The translations under genes and the position numbers were made by a program. The notes under the pieces are model-generated. The model was not told where the DNA came from. It searched no databases and saw nothing but the letters and a program-made list of their open reading frames with translations. 64,000 bases of DNA from positions 325,476-389,475 of the forward strand of contig NC_065543.1 of NCBI RefSeq assembly GCF_932294415.1, read 5' to 3'. Positions 1 to 11,538 of this stretch are shown here, in pieces (positions within the stretch are counted from its first letter, which is position 1; every line of letters starts with the position of its first letter). This DNA is from Quercus robur (lineage: Eukaryota > Streptophyta > Magnoliopsida > Fagales > Fagaceae).

Positions 1-1005
1 GTTAAATGGGCTACTGTATGCGCTCCTATTTCTTCGAGTGGATTAGGGATAAGGAAGATAAGTCTTTTCAATATAGCTCTTCTTGGGAAGTGGTTATGGA
101 GGTTTGGGATTGAGAAGGATGCCCTTTGGAGACAAGTAATAGAGTTGAAATATGGTTGTCTATGGGGGGATGGTGTATCAGATCTGTTAAGGGTCCTTAC
201 GGTGTTGGTTTATGGAAGAGTATTAGTCAGGGTTGGCCTTCTTTCTCTCGCCATATTCTGTATGATATTGGTGATGGGTCTAGGGTGAAGTTTTGGCAAG
301 ACCGTTGGTGTGGAGAGACACCTCTTGCAGTTAGCTACCCTGACCTGTTCAGATTTTGCAGGAATAAGGAGGCTAGAGTGGCTGAGCTTATGAAATCCCC
401 CAGCGGTGTCCTTTTTTGGGATGTGAGTTTCTTTAGGGGTGTGCATGTTCGGGAATTAGAGGCTTTGTCAAGCTTCATGGAAACCATATATGGTTCTTCT
501 ATAAGGGGGTTTGGTGAGAATAAGATGTGTTGGATTCCTAGCAAAGCTAAGGGGTTCTTGGTGAAAGATTATTATAGAATTTCAGCTGGTCCTACTATCT
601 TTGGTTTTCCTTGGAGAAGTATTTGGAAGCAGAAGATTCCCTCTAAAGTAGCTTTCTTTGTATGGTCTGCTGCTTTAGGGAAATGCTTGACGATTGATAA
701 TTTGCGAAAAAGGAAGGTGTGGATTTTGGATTGGTGCTACATGTGCAAGAGTAATGGTGAATCGGTTGACCGTCACTTCCTTCATTGTCCCGTTGTTATG
801 GATCTATGGTCTATGGTTTTGGGTTTATTTGGAGTATCTTGGGTTATGCCACATACTGTTTTGGGGCTGTTAGGGTGTTGGCAAGGCAGCTTTGGTCGTC
901 ATTGAAACAGTTATATATGGTCCATCATTCCTCATGGCTTAATGTGGTGTCTTTGGAGGGAGAGAAATAGTCGTTGTTTTGAAGATATTGAGAGATTTAT
1001 TCCGG
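1..1005 (+). pseudogene. LINE (non-LTR retrotransposon) ORF2 3' end, decayed
   Basis: The translation carries the C-terminal part of a plant L1-type LINE polyprotein. Frame 1 reads a segment with ALLGKWLWRF and LWRQVIELKYG. At about position 165 the homologous reading moves to frame 3 (ORF 126-905), so there is a frameshift. The later part holds a zf-RVT (reverse-transcriptase zinc-binding) domain, with PWRSIWKQKIPSKVAFFVWS near residues 162-181 and a Cys/His cluster (CYMC, then HFLHC). A TGA at 903-905 interrupts the frame, and recognisable sequence (CLWRERNSRCF) continues to about 990. The reverse transcriptase and endonuclease domains would lie before the window start. No poly-A tail or target duplication was found. 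This is a dead copy. Confidence 0.85.
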
Positions 1006-1010
1006 ATATG

Positions 1011-1530
1011 CCTAACACAGCCAATGTGATTCCCATCATTTAAATACTACAACTATTCAACATAGATCACACAATTTGGAGTTAAAACAACCCCCATCAT
1101 GTCCAAAACCAATTCCAAAGTCTCCTACCAACTGTCACAAAGGCCTACATTGATCAAAAGTTCAAAACCCCAAACTGGATAATGTTTCATAGTTAAATAA
1201 TCCTAACACAGCCAATCTGAGCCCCACCATGTAATTACTACCGCTAATCACACAGATCACAGATTTTAGAGCTCAACCAACCACCCAGCATTTCCAAAAC
1301 CAATCCAAAACTCTCCTAATAGCTGCCACGACATCCTACATTGGGCAAAACCCCAAAACTGGCTAAAATTTCATAGTCAAATAAGCATAACACAGCCAAT
1401 CTGATCCCCCACCCCCCACCATCACCACGTAATTACAACCACTAAGCCACACAGATCACACCCTTTTGCATCCAAATAAAGTCCCAAGCTCTCCAGATCA
1501 CCACCACTAGATCCTACACTAACATTACAT
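1011..1530. repeat. Tandem repeat, unit about 187 bp, 2.7 copies
   Basis: Three successive units begin with a variant of CCTAACACAGCCAAT at 1011, 1202 and 1386 (the third reads CATAACACAGCC). The first two are 191 and 184 bp and share blocks such as CCAAAACC and TTTCATAGT. The third fades by about 1530. The array abuts the LINE remnant and lies in the 3' direction of the F-box gene. No coding sense was seen. Confidence 0.75.
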
Positions 1531-2163
1531 TGAGCTCCAAAGTGAAGTCTTGGTTCAGTATTAACAACAAACACCTTATAAACATTCAACAGCAACAACA
1601 TCAAATACACACTCTTTTTCCATTATGATCACTAAAATGTAAATAAATTCACACATTGCACAGATCTGAACCAAAAATTTCAAATTGTTAGGCCGATTAT
1701 AATGAAAAAGTGATCAATGTCCAATGCGTTCTTTGGTGCACATTCCAGTGTGAGTCGACAAATTGAAATTTAACGTTCGATAAACGAATCCTTTCCAGCA
1801 ATTCTTGATTCATACTACTACCATTTGCCTTTTGAACTGTATAAAGTACAAAACACACAAATAAGACGAGACAGTACTGCTACTATTGAAAATGCAGCTA
1901 ATACTACAATTACTTCACTACAGGCACTAGAAACTCAAGCTAGCGCATTTTAGACTGAATTTTAAAAGCACTCTTAGATCAACTTTTAATCTCTATGACT
2001 CATTCTCTTCTCATAAATTCCGGAAGTTATGATCGAAGTGATAAACTAAAACTAAACCAAGTCCACATAACTACAAGAAGCAAGTACCAAAAGAAGCCCA
2101 AAGAACAAGAACTGAAAAGTTCACGAGTTAAAAGACTGATGGCAGTTGTAAATCTATTAGTTT
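1531..2163 (-). other. 3' flank of the F-box gene
   Basis: AT-rich non-coding sequence downstream of the minus-strand F-box gene. It probably contains the 3' UTR and polyadenylation site, but no single signal could be chosen. No other gene seen. Confidence 0.5.
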
Positions 2164-3459
2164 TCAGATAAAAATGTATGAAGCCGAATATGGGAAGCTA
2201 GCAAATGCAACAGGAGTGTGGACATGATTCCATTTGTAGATGCTACCACCTTTACTTTTGATCTCCCTCTCTAACATATATGCCCCCTTCCCTTCACATT
2301 CACATTCTCCGCAATTTGATGATGACAATACTCCTCTGCCACCACTACTACTCATTACGAAAATCCGCTGCTGCTGCTGAGGATGATTATTGATACAACA
2401 TTGATTTTGACCCTGTCCAATAGCTGTGACACATAGTGATGTTACATTTATGTCATCAGGAAGCTGAACGGACTTGAGCACATTCCACAGGATCTCATTG
2501 TTGTCCCTAGATTGCTTAAATTGCTGTCCTCCCAAGAAGCACCACAGTTGGTTTTGGTTGCTGATGGTGATTGTGGTGGTGAGGCCTCTTGGACTAACAT
2601 TTGGAAAGGGCCAAACCCCTTCAATTATGGACCAAGATCCTGTCTTGGGATCATAACATTCGGCATCAGATCTAAATAGTCCTTGGGCTTCAGTGCTGTA
2701 CCCACTGAGCACCCAGAACCTGGAATCACCTTCCCAGGTAAGCCCTTGACACTCGTCCCTCTCCTCTGCCATAGGTGGCAACACCCTCCACTCATCTGCG
2801 TTTACATCATACACTTCTGCTGATTGCAGCGCATTCTTCTGATTGTCATGTCCCCCTGCCACATAAACCATTGAATCTCCTACCACTCCACATGCGAAGA
2901 AAGAGCGCGCCGCTGACATGGACGCTGCACGTTTCCACTTGAAACCACCAATGAAGTCCAGGACATACACATCAGTCACTGGTTCCAAGCTCTTGGGGTC
3001 CCAACCACCTAAGAGCATGAGCTTCCCAAATGCTGGAAGTGGCACACACTGACAGAACATGGGGATATGTCCGGTGTTTGCATTGGGTCCCATTATCCGA
3101 TGCCAAGTCTGGTGTGAGGCGTTGTAGATGCTCAAGCCATATTGAGGTGGACTTGGGGTCTTCTTGGATGACTCTGTCTCATTTTGTGGTGGTGATGGAA
3201 TTGGAATTGGAAGAGGTTGAATAAGGCACACCATTTGCTCTGCTGTGCCAGATCTGCGTCTTTCTTTGTAGAAGGAAGGATGCGTGATTAAGGTTCTCCA
3301 ACTCCTGCACACTAATTTCATGTTGGAATGAAATTGGTGGGGCACTCTCACTAAACAATCCATGGCTATCTCATCAGGCAGACCTGGAATCAACTGCTTT
3401 TGCTGATGCTGCTGTTGTTGTTTGTCATAATCCTCGGTACTACTCTCTGCTTGTCCCAT
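2164..3459 (-). CDS. F-box/kelch-repeat protein, KMD/KFB (SKIP20-like) group
   Basis: Predicted 431-residue, single-exon protein. An F-box lies at about residues 23-64 (LIPGLPDEIAMDCLVRVP, then LVCRSW). Kelch-type repeats follow at about 140-310, with the blocks LMLLGGWDP, VYVAGGHDNQKNALQSAEVY and WRVLPPMAEERDEC. The N-terminus has a Gln-rich run. Family knowledge: these proteins are substrate receptors of SCF E3 ubiquitin ligases; Arabidopsis relatives target type-B response regulators of cytokinin signalling and phenylalanine ammonia-lyase. The open frame extends 72 codons further upstream to 3675, but I chose the ATG at 3459 because the F-box starts shortly after it and the upstream residues resemble translated 5' UTR. 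Length fits relatives of roughly 340-420 residues plus a low-complexity C-terminal insert (about 350-390, Gln/Ser/Gly/Cys-rich). Subfamily is judged from memory; the target is unknown. Confidence 0.9.
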   Translation of the reverse strand: MGQAESSTEDYDKQQQQHQQKQLIPGLPDEIAMDCLVRVPHQFHSNMKLVCRSWRTLITHPSFYKERRRSGTAEQMVCLIQPLPIPIPSPPQNETESSKKTPSPPQYGLSIYNASHQTWHRIMGPNANTGHIPMFCQCVPLPAFGKLMLLGGWDPKSLEPVTDVYVLDFIGGFKWKRAASMSAARSFFACGVVGDSMVYVAGGHDNQKNALQSAEVYDVNADEWRVLPPMAEERDECQGLTWEGDSRFWVLSGYSTEAQGLFRSDAECYDPKTGSWSIIEGVWPFPNVSPRGLTTTITISNQNQLWCFLGGQQFKQSRDNNEILWNVLKSVQLPDDINVTSLCVTAIGQGQNQCCINNHPQQQQRIFVMSSSGGRGVLSSSNCGECECEGKGAYMLEREIKSKGGSIYKWNHVHTPVAFASFPYSASYIFI

Positions 3460-3719
3460 TATCTTTTCTTTTTCACACCCTATAATAAGTCTCTCCCTAG
3501 GCTGAATAAAACTCAAGCAAACTTGCTTTGAATGAGTGAGTTGAAATAGAAGATGGAAAGGTGGAGGATTTCTGGTTACTTTCGGTGAGACTGAAGGATG
3601 AATGATGTTTGTGTGTGTAGAAGGAAGGGGAAGATGTACTTGTAGGTTTAAAGAAAGTGTGAGACAAGAAATCAACGAACAGGACCTTTAGTTTGGGCTA
3701 GGATAGGACTAGTATTGGG

Positions 3720-3729
3720 ACATATATAA
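3720..3729 (-). promoter_or_regulatory. Possible TATA box of the F-box gene
   Basis: On the minus strand this reads ATTATATATG, about 262 bases upstream of the chosen ATG, which would leave a 5' UTR of roughly 230 bases. Position is plausible but AT-rich sequence makes chance matches common. Confidence 0.3.
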
Positions 3730-3730
3730 T

Positions 3731-5819
3731 GACTAGAATAGGCACTCCCTCATGGGTATGTGTGTGAGATAAGATGACACAGAGAGCGTCATTAGATTAT
3801 TAGTATATAGTTAAATTGTTGCATTCCCCTAAGTACCTTTCAATTAAGTTCCATTGTTTGCAAAATTTCTTGTCTTCTAATATATAAAGAGGGGGAGACC
3901 AGAGAGGAATCTTAGCATCAAAGAAATATACTCATATAGTATGGGCTTGTCTTTTGACTATGAAGAACACACACTTTGCCGGTGATAAAAAATAGAGATA
4001 CTTTAAATAAAGTTAAAAAAAAAAAAAATACTAATTATGGCATTTGATCAATCAGCCTATCAATGTTCTTGCCTGTTCTCACCTTTTTCGCCCCTGTTTA
4101 TTACTAAACCCTTCTCAGTTTCAAGGCGATCATTATGTTATGCTTTTCCTTTTGGCTGGAACATTAAGTTATGCAATTAACACTTTTATTTATTTATTTT
4201 GTTGAGGGAAAGCACCTTAATATGTTAGTCATGAATCATGATTCCTTTACTTTATGTATGAGTCTTAGTATGCAGTTATGTGCATCATAAAATAGAGATA
4301 ATTTAATTTTTGTTCTCATTTGAAGCTCATATGTAAAGGTGTAATTAATCTAACTCTATGATACAATGTCCAAAACGAAAAGAAAAAAAAAAAAAAAATC
4401 AATCAGACCTTCTGTTTTTGTCTTTTGGTGGATTCTTATTGAGTTATACCATATTGTTCTTAACCTATGACATCACATCATACAAGTTATATGAAGATTT
4501 TTTATTTTTAATATTTGGAAAATTTTAAAAATAAAGTTTTTAAGATTATTGCTCACTTTATTCTTATGGATTCTAGATTTTTAATCCTGTGGATTGAAAG
4601 TAATATGAGGTTCATGAATCAATGCTGCCTCACTCTGCAGTAGTAGGAGTCAGCTCATCCCCTAACTAGAACTTTTTTCAATAATAAAAGAAGGAAAGAA
4701 GACAAACAAAGTGTTATCATGTCAAGTGAAACATCTCTCTCATGATCCAACAGCATGTATCATATTGTATGCAAAGAGAAAAAGAAAGACAGATTTATTA
4801 GAAAACACAGAAAGAGTAAAGACAAGAATTGCACATGGGGAAACTTTGTAAGCAAATAAAGCTGTGTCCACCTTATATTATTTTAAGTGGCTATAAAAGT
4901 GATGCCCACATGCAAAACCAAACTAACAGAAATCCATCAAATCTTCTAGAAGACAATGGCCAAAATAGCGGTGATAAATAAAAAGGAAAATTAAAAAAAA
5001 AAAAAAAAATCTTCTAGAAGGCACAGTGTCAGTGTGAATATGGTTCTTTTCCTCTCCCAGGATAAGGATAACCATGGGCCATGGGGAAGATTATTCCATC
5101 CTCAACCATTTGCTGAAAAATGAAAGCTGTAGATATGTACAAATGCAACGTATCATTGATAATGATGGCATGTGGTTTTGATAACAATTGTCTTTGTACG
5201 AATTTTACATGAGGGACGGTTCATACAACGCAACAAAAAAAATAAAAATTATTATTTGTAAAGTTGGCACCTAACATTCTTATTTATTTCTCTCTTTCAT
5301 GAACTCTATTGTCCATGAAATAAAGATTTGTTTTTTCCTTAAGCTTGGAGAGATATATTATTTCTTTACTTTGAAAGACCCACTATTTGGAAATATGGAA
5401 GAAGACTTCTTGTTGCATTTGTTGGTTTAAAAAAAAATTACATTTATGTATAGAAAAAATGGAAAGCAAGAAGGTAGGCTAGAAAGAATCACATTATACA
5501 TATATAGGTGTTTAGACAATGTTTTGAAACCTGGACTGAACCATGTGGCCTAACTAGGTTAATCAAGAACCGACTTTTGGGTCTTTTTTGGGTCACAGGA
5601 ATTGGCAACCATTGCACCACAAGTTTTGTGTTGATCAAATCTGAAAATTTATTATATATAAATACAATTTATTAATTGGATTTATTAACAAAGTAATTGA
5701 CACATCATGGTTTAGCCTAAAAAACTTTGAACCTTTGTCTAGGTAACGTGAAAGATAGTAATAAAATAAAATCAAGACATTAGGTGTCTCAACATTTTAC
5801 AAATAGTAAATTTTATTTT
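3731..5819. other. Intergenic, no gene seen
   Basis: AT-rich sequence with poly-A tracts at about 4015, 4383 and 4993. No ORF with recognisable product and no clear repeat boundaries. Confidence 0.6.
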
Positions 5820-6190
5820 GGAGAAATTACACTTTACTATCTTTAACTATATATACCTTATATTACTTTTGCATCCTAAACTATGACCATCCTGACATTA
5901 AGTTTGAAGTTAACTTGAATGAAAATTAAAAATTTAGGATGTAAAGTTTAATCAGGAGTACAGTTTAAGGTAGTAAAATATAATTTATTTTTTGTTTTTA
6001 AAGGGTTGAGAAGATGGACAATTTGGTATTTTCACGTGGTGTCATATTTTTTCATTCAAGTTAACAACAAATTTAATATCGGGATGCAAAGTGTAACAAG
6101 GATCATAATTTAGGGTGCATGCATTTGAAAAGTTTGGGGTGTAGAGTATAATCAAGGGGTATATTTTAGGGTGGTAATGTGTAATTTTTC
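5820..6190. mobile_element. Mutator-type MITE (371 bp)
   Basis: The element begins GGAGAAATTACAC and ends GTGTAATTTTTC, so its ends are inverted repeats that stay similar for well over 100 bp. It is flanked by the direct repeat ATTTTATTTT (5810-5819 and 6191-6200). A 9-10 bp target duplication fits Mutator-like transposons. It has no coding capacity. The flank is low-complexity, so the exact duplication length is uncertain. Confidence 0.65.
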
Positions 6191-6200
6191 ATTTTATTTT

Positions 6201-7753
6201 ATTTAATATTTTGTTATGTTGCACGAGTTATTGGCATGCGAAACAACTAGATTTTTTCTTAACCCATTTGATTTGAGAAATTAAAAGACTTCAGGTGATA
6301 GATTCAAAAGTTCTTTAAATGGAAGTAATAGGGTGGATTAATAATAATAAATGAGAGATGTTTGTGTAGTATACGCAACCATTTCATAGGATAGGATGGG
6401 AAACATGATGAGAGTTGCGGACATAGATCATGTGCAAGACTTCTAGAAGCATAGAAATTAGAGAGTAGTGAAGAGGATAATAAGTGCTAAAAAAAAAGGT
6501 GGAACCGTGGAAGTATATGGCAGGATTACCAAGAAATTAAGGAGTCCACTCTGAGATAGTGACAGTGACAGTGACAATGACAGAACTAAAGTTAGGTGTC
6601 GACACCTCACCTTTGTAACTTTACTTTACTTTGCCAAAGTAGTAGCAGTAGTAGTAAGGGAATGAATAAAGAAAAAAGAAAAGTGTGTAGAAAGTGGAGC
6701 GAATCTCAATCATTCATGAAATGAAAGATAAAAAGGGAACTGAGAGATATTTCTTTTGTATCACACTTACGTGAAAACTAAAAATGGAGATTATTTGTTG
6801 GAGGGAGAGGGAGAGGGAGAGGGAGGGTCCATCTTTCATGTCAATTTCACAAATGAATCCCTCATAATATATAATTAATTAATGAATGCTGCCTAAATAG
6901 TTGTAGTGACTATGGAGTAGGGACCAAAACGGAAGGTTACAAAGAATTATTTATTAAATTAAGATAAGATAATAATCCAGCTTCTAGAAGCCTTCCCGTA
7001 TTGCTATTGCGTTGCGTGCAGAAAATTTGATGACATGGGACCGACCGAGTCCGAGTGTGCCAGTGCGAGTGCGACTCTGATTTGGGGATCTCTCATCTCA
7101 TCTCTCTGTCACAACACTCAATGCACATAGACAACTTGTTAATTTAAAGATTTTAAATTTTATCACTCTTTCACAATTGACACTCATTGCTAATTTAAAG
7201 ATAGGCAGGCTCCTTAAAAATACACTCTTGCTCCTTGACAATTTGAATACATGATGATTCTAATTAGCATATATGCGACTTGACTTGACTTGACTAGTAT
7301 ACAATAAAATCTTGCCTCTAATAATGGAATGGAATGAAATAAGGTTCTGGTTTTAGGCCTGGGCCAGCACCTGCCCAATTTCAATTTGCAACCCAGAAAG
7401 ATTAATTGCAGCAATTTTCATTTTCATCGGAGAGCATCAGCATCAGTCCCTCTCCTTTTCCTCCTTACAAGATAGAAGACACACCAGTCATCACTGCCTT
7501 CATCATGTCATACACGAACCAAATTGAATTCCACTGTCGCAAAAATATGACAATATAATTGCATTTGGGTATTTTTGCTGTATCCTTATGTTCACATATG
7601 AAATTTCAATTTTGTTTTCTTAATTGTTTTTGTCTTGAAAACCATTTTATGGATTCAATATTTCACTTTAAATTTGTTGGGTTTGCTTTTGCTCTTTTCC
7701 TTTTGGTAGAGGAATTGAGGATAGATTCCAAAACAAACATTTTCATTGTCGTC
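6201..7753. other. Intergenic, no gene seen
   Basis: Contains short purine microsatellites (GGGAGA units near 6800), a CAGTGA run near 6555 and AGT units near 6640. Short ORFs at 7214-7414 and 7559-7759 have no recognisable similarity. Confidence 0.55.
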
Positions 7754-8003
7754 TGTTAAAATCTCAATCTCAAGGTGATTAAAGAACTTGAAAAATAAAG
7801 AAAGAAGATTCACAAAATGAACTAGGAAAATTTCTAGAAACACAGAGAAAACTCGATGAGAGAATAGCTTCTTATTGCTAAAGCTCTGTAAATGAAAAAC
7901 TGTAACTAACTTGATGTACAAGATCTGTTTATATACTGTACAGCAGATCAAAGGAAGAAGAAAGAAAATTGGGTGGGAAAAATAACTAACTTTCCTAATA
8001 ACA
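7754..8003 (-). repeat. 3' LTR of the copia element (250 bp)
   Basis: On the minus strand it begins TGTTATTAGG and ends TTTTAACA, the usual TG...CA with a TGTTA/TAACA inverted end. A TATA-like stretch (TATATAA on the minus strand) lies at 7928-7936. The flanking five bases are TCGTC (7749-7753), but the matching copy at the other end has been lost with the 5' LTR. Confidence 0.8.
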
Positions 8004-8010
8004 CTCCCCC
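8004..8010 (-). other. Polypurine tract of the copia element
   Basis: GGGGGAG on the minus strand directly before the LTR, the expected plus-strand priming site for reverse transcription. Confidence 0.7.
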
Positions 8011-8092
8011 AATAACATTAAGGCACCTGTCAAGCTAATCCTAACCAACTGTAACCGCTTGCTCGTGAATGTCACATACTCAACTTAAAGCT

Positions 8093-9003
8093 TCAAACGA
8101 CAAGTAGTTTCTTCAAAACTTTCATCCAAAACGCAGGCGTTTCACTAAATGAAGTCAGCCTTTTCTTTGCTTTGACTTTGTCGTTTTGAGGCTTCTTAAC
8201 TTTGTTGTTGTTCTTCTTCTTCACTTTTGGCTTCTTCAACACTCCTTTGTTCTCAACAATCTTCATACCCTTTTTCTTGACAGTCCCCCTCAAGACCAAA
8301 GTTGCCTCCGAAGTAGATACAACAGTTGTGTCTTGGAAAGGCCTTGGATAGATGATGCTTGCATTGAAGACATTTAACAATCCCAGCCTACTTACTAAGT
8401 TCATAAAAGCAGGCACACCAAGAGATTTAGTAAAAACGTCAGCCAATTGAAAGTTAGTTCTAATGTGAAAAGTTTTAATCATCCCAAATTGAATTTTTTC
8501 CGTTATCAAATGGCAATCTACCTCTACGTGCTTAGTCCTCTCATGAAACACAAGGTTTGCAACAATGTGTAGTGCTGCCTTATTATCACAATACAAAAGT
8601 ACTGCCTTAGTGTGTTGGATCCTAAAATCCTCAAGCAAATAGAATAGCCAAGTGATTTCACAGCAAGTTGAGGCCATGGATCTATATTCTACCTCGGCTG
8701 AGGACCTTGAAATCGTTGTTTGTTTCTTTGATCTCCACGAAATCAGGCTATCTCCAAGAAATACACAATATCCAATCAATGATTTCCTTGTATCTAGACA
8801 TCCAGACTAGACTGCATCACAAAATGCCTTCAACTAAAAATCTGAGTTTGTTGGAAAGTAAATTTGGAAAGTAAATCCCTTGGCTTGGAGTACCTTTGAT
8901 GTATTGCAGAACCATTTGTGCGGCTAACATGTGGGGTTGTCTAGCCGTACACAAAAACTAACTCAATCTGTTAACTGCATAGCAGATATCAGGTTTAGTT
9001 AAA
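8093..9003 (-). pseudogene. Copia RT C-terminus and RNase H
   Basis: From 9003 downwards the minus strand reads PDICYAVNRLSQF and HMLAAQMVLQYIKGT, then RNase H with [38 protein letters not shown] and [15 protein letters not shown] near 8808 replaces residues of the first RNase H acidic block (CDA, stop). The last 60 or so residues are Lys-rich and not typical, suggesting read-through into decayed sequence. The reading frame joins the RT fragment beyond the solo LTR at 9009-10105. Confidence 0.85.
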
Positions 9004-9008
9004 GTTAA

Positions 9009-10105
9009 TGTAAAGTTGTGATTTACAAATATGTATTCTGTTGGCTTTTATTCCATGCCAAATTTGATTGTAATTATATTCAATCTTTTGTACCCTGTAT
9101 TTATTGTGGGATTTGATTGTAAGGGTTGTGTGATAGATAGAGAGTGTGAAGACTCAAGCAATTGAAGGCGGAAGATTTCTCGTGGGTAGATCGCGACTAA
9201 GCATCCCGCGAAGTGAAGCATGTGCCTTGCACATGACTGGAATGCAAAGAGTCAGTATAGATGGAGACAGCTGTGTTTTGCGAGTATCTCGGTGTAAGGC
9301 CTTCCCGCAAGACACCTGTGAAACATTTTGTTCTGCCAGACTGTTCTATTTGATGCACACTTTTTGTACCCACACTATATATACACACTTTCTGTACCCA
9401 CACTTTATATATACCCACATTACCTACAAATGTTGAGGAGTGCTTCTGAGAGAAAACCCTAGCCAAACACCTTGAGAGTTAGAGATTATCATACCCATAT
9501 ATTTCTACACATAAGCTTGTGGATTTCCTTAACTCCTACCTCTCCATTTCCATACCATTGAGAGGTTCATAATCCAAACACTTACCACACCCTTTCAGAG
9601 TGTCAAGTGAAGTTTTGGTGCTGCTGGGAAGCATTGGAAGAAGCCAAGGATGGCAGATGCAACATGGAGCTTGTTGCAGGATCCAGAGAGCTAGATAAGA
9701 CACGGTTCCGAGAAGCCTTGTTGGAGTAGGAGCTTGGAGGGCTTAGGTACAACAGGTAGATTAGGCTTGGAGGGTCTCTTGCTAACCCATGTATCCTAAC
9801 TGATTGTCTAGTGGATCGTTTACCGCTTGGAGGGCGGCGGAGAGGTTTTTCGCCTAGTTCTTTAGTTTCCTCTTCGATAACACATCGACGTGTTATCTGT
9901 GTTTGCATTCTTCTTCCCTACTCTTTTACATTTCATTTTACTGCTGTGTTTATATGAATATGTGTTAAAGTAGCTTGTTTGTTTATCCGCTCACATTTTC
10001 ACTATTCCGCACTTAGAATTAAGTTAGTGTAAAATCTATCGAGTCGTAACTTTGATTTGAGGGTCTAAAAAGCTCTTGTGTTTTTAATACATTTTCGAGC
10101 TTTCA
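9009..10105 (+). mobile_element. Solo LTR (1097 bp) inserted in the copia RT
   Basis: The segment starts TGTAAAG and ends CTTTCA and is flanked by the 5-bp direct repeat GTTAA (9004-9008 and 10106-10110). Removing it with one GTTAA copy restores a continuous copia RT reading frame, which fixes both borders. A TATATATA box at 9376-9383 and a second at about 9405 lie on the plus strand, so the LTR is probably plus-oriented. No internal coding region is present, so this is an LTR left by recombination or a small non-autonomous element. Confidence 0.85.
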
Positions 10106-11538
10106 GTTAAGTACATCAGTCTTCCTATCAACCTTCTATACTGAGATGGATCATCAATCAAATCACCTTCATCATTGGATAACTTAAGATGCTGTTCCAT
10201 AGGAGTCTTCATTGGCTTGCAACCAAGCACGCCTGAATCTGTCAACACTTCCAGGGCATACTTCCTTTGGTTCAGATTGATACCCTTTTCACTTCTAGCC
10301 ATTTCAAGCCCTAGGAAGTACTTTAGAGCTCCCAGGTCCTTTATCCCAAACTTGCTGTCAAGTAGCTTCTTCAAGTTTGTCACACATTGTGAGTCATTCC
10401 TAGTAATGAGAACATCATCAACATAAACTAAAAGAGCTGTGAAACATGAGCCTTTTGAATGAACAAAAAGAGTATAATCTAACTTGGACTACACAAAACC
10501 AAGCTCAGTGATTGTTGTTGACAACTTAGCATGCCATTGTCTGCTGGCTTGCTTTAATCCATAAAGGGATTTCCTCAATTTGCAAACAAGAGGCCTAGTG
10601 AATCCAACAGTAATATCAGTACCAACAACATTAGCATTACCAGCGGCAACATTAGCACAGTCCCCCTTGCTATGAAATCCCTATGGCAAGGTCATATAAA
10701 CTTTCTCATCTAAGTCTCCATGTAAAAAGGCATTGTTCACATCTAATTGATGCAAATCCCAGCCTTTGACAACAGCAATACATAACAACACCCTCACTGA
10801 TACAAATTTGGCAACTGGAGAGAAGATCTCTGAATAATCCAGCCCCTCTTGTTTAGTGTAACCTTTAGCCACCAACCTAGTTTTGTACCTCTCCACTGAA
10901 CCATCTGGATTATACTTAATCCTATAGATCCACTTGCCTCCAATTGGAGTCTTACCATTAGGTAAATGAGCAATATCCCAAGTGTGGTTAAGCTCCAAAG
11001 CAAATATCTCCTTGTCCATAGCTACTTGCCAAGCTTTAGAAGTCACTGCTTGGTGAAAAAAATCTAGTTCAATCTCAACACTTGTAGCAAGAGCAAAAAT
11101 TTTGTGTGAAGTACTAATATTGACATAAGAAAGGTGTTTATTAATATCATAGGGATTAGGGACTACCTGAGATTGGCTTACTAACAAGGAAATTACAAGA
11201 ATAATCTTGTAAGTAAGAAGGAGTTTTATGAACTCTAGTCGATTTTTTGGGTGGAATAGAGGATGCAGTAGTGATTGGAATAGGAAAAGAATTTTATGAA
11301 TGAAGGTGTGTATCAGTGGAAGGAGGAATCTATGAGGAAATGCACTCTACAGAATTAGTGCAATCTGCAGTAGTGTAATCTGCAGCAATTGCAGTATTTG
11401 TAGCAGTTGCAATATCTGCATCAGTGGTAGTATCTGCTATAGGTGAATTAGGGTTGAGTGGAATAGGAGTATGTTCATCAAGCAAGGGAGTAGGTAATAC
11501 GAATAAGGAAACAGAATCAGAACAAGTGTCAAAAGGGT
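10106..11538 (-). pseudogene. Copia reverse transcriptase domain
   Basis: The minus-strand frame from 11187 contains [67 protein letters not shown] and [18 protein letters not shown], all copia RT blocks. A stop at 10681 breaks the frame. The catalytic YVDD block follows near 10420 ([10 protein letters not shown]), then [15 protein letters not shown]. Another stop lies near 10488. The upstream part (11330-11538) is the variable linker between integrase and RT. It is interrupted by solo LTRs on both sides. Confidence 0.9.

Noticed and set aside
3460..3675. Upstream 72-codon extension of the F-box ORF
   Set aside because: It precedes the expected start, is rich in Leu, Pro, Ser and Thr with no family similarity, and reads like translated 5' UTR.
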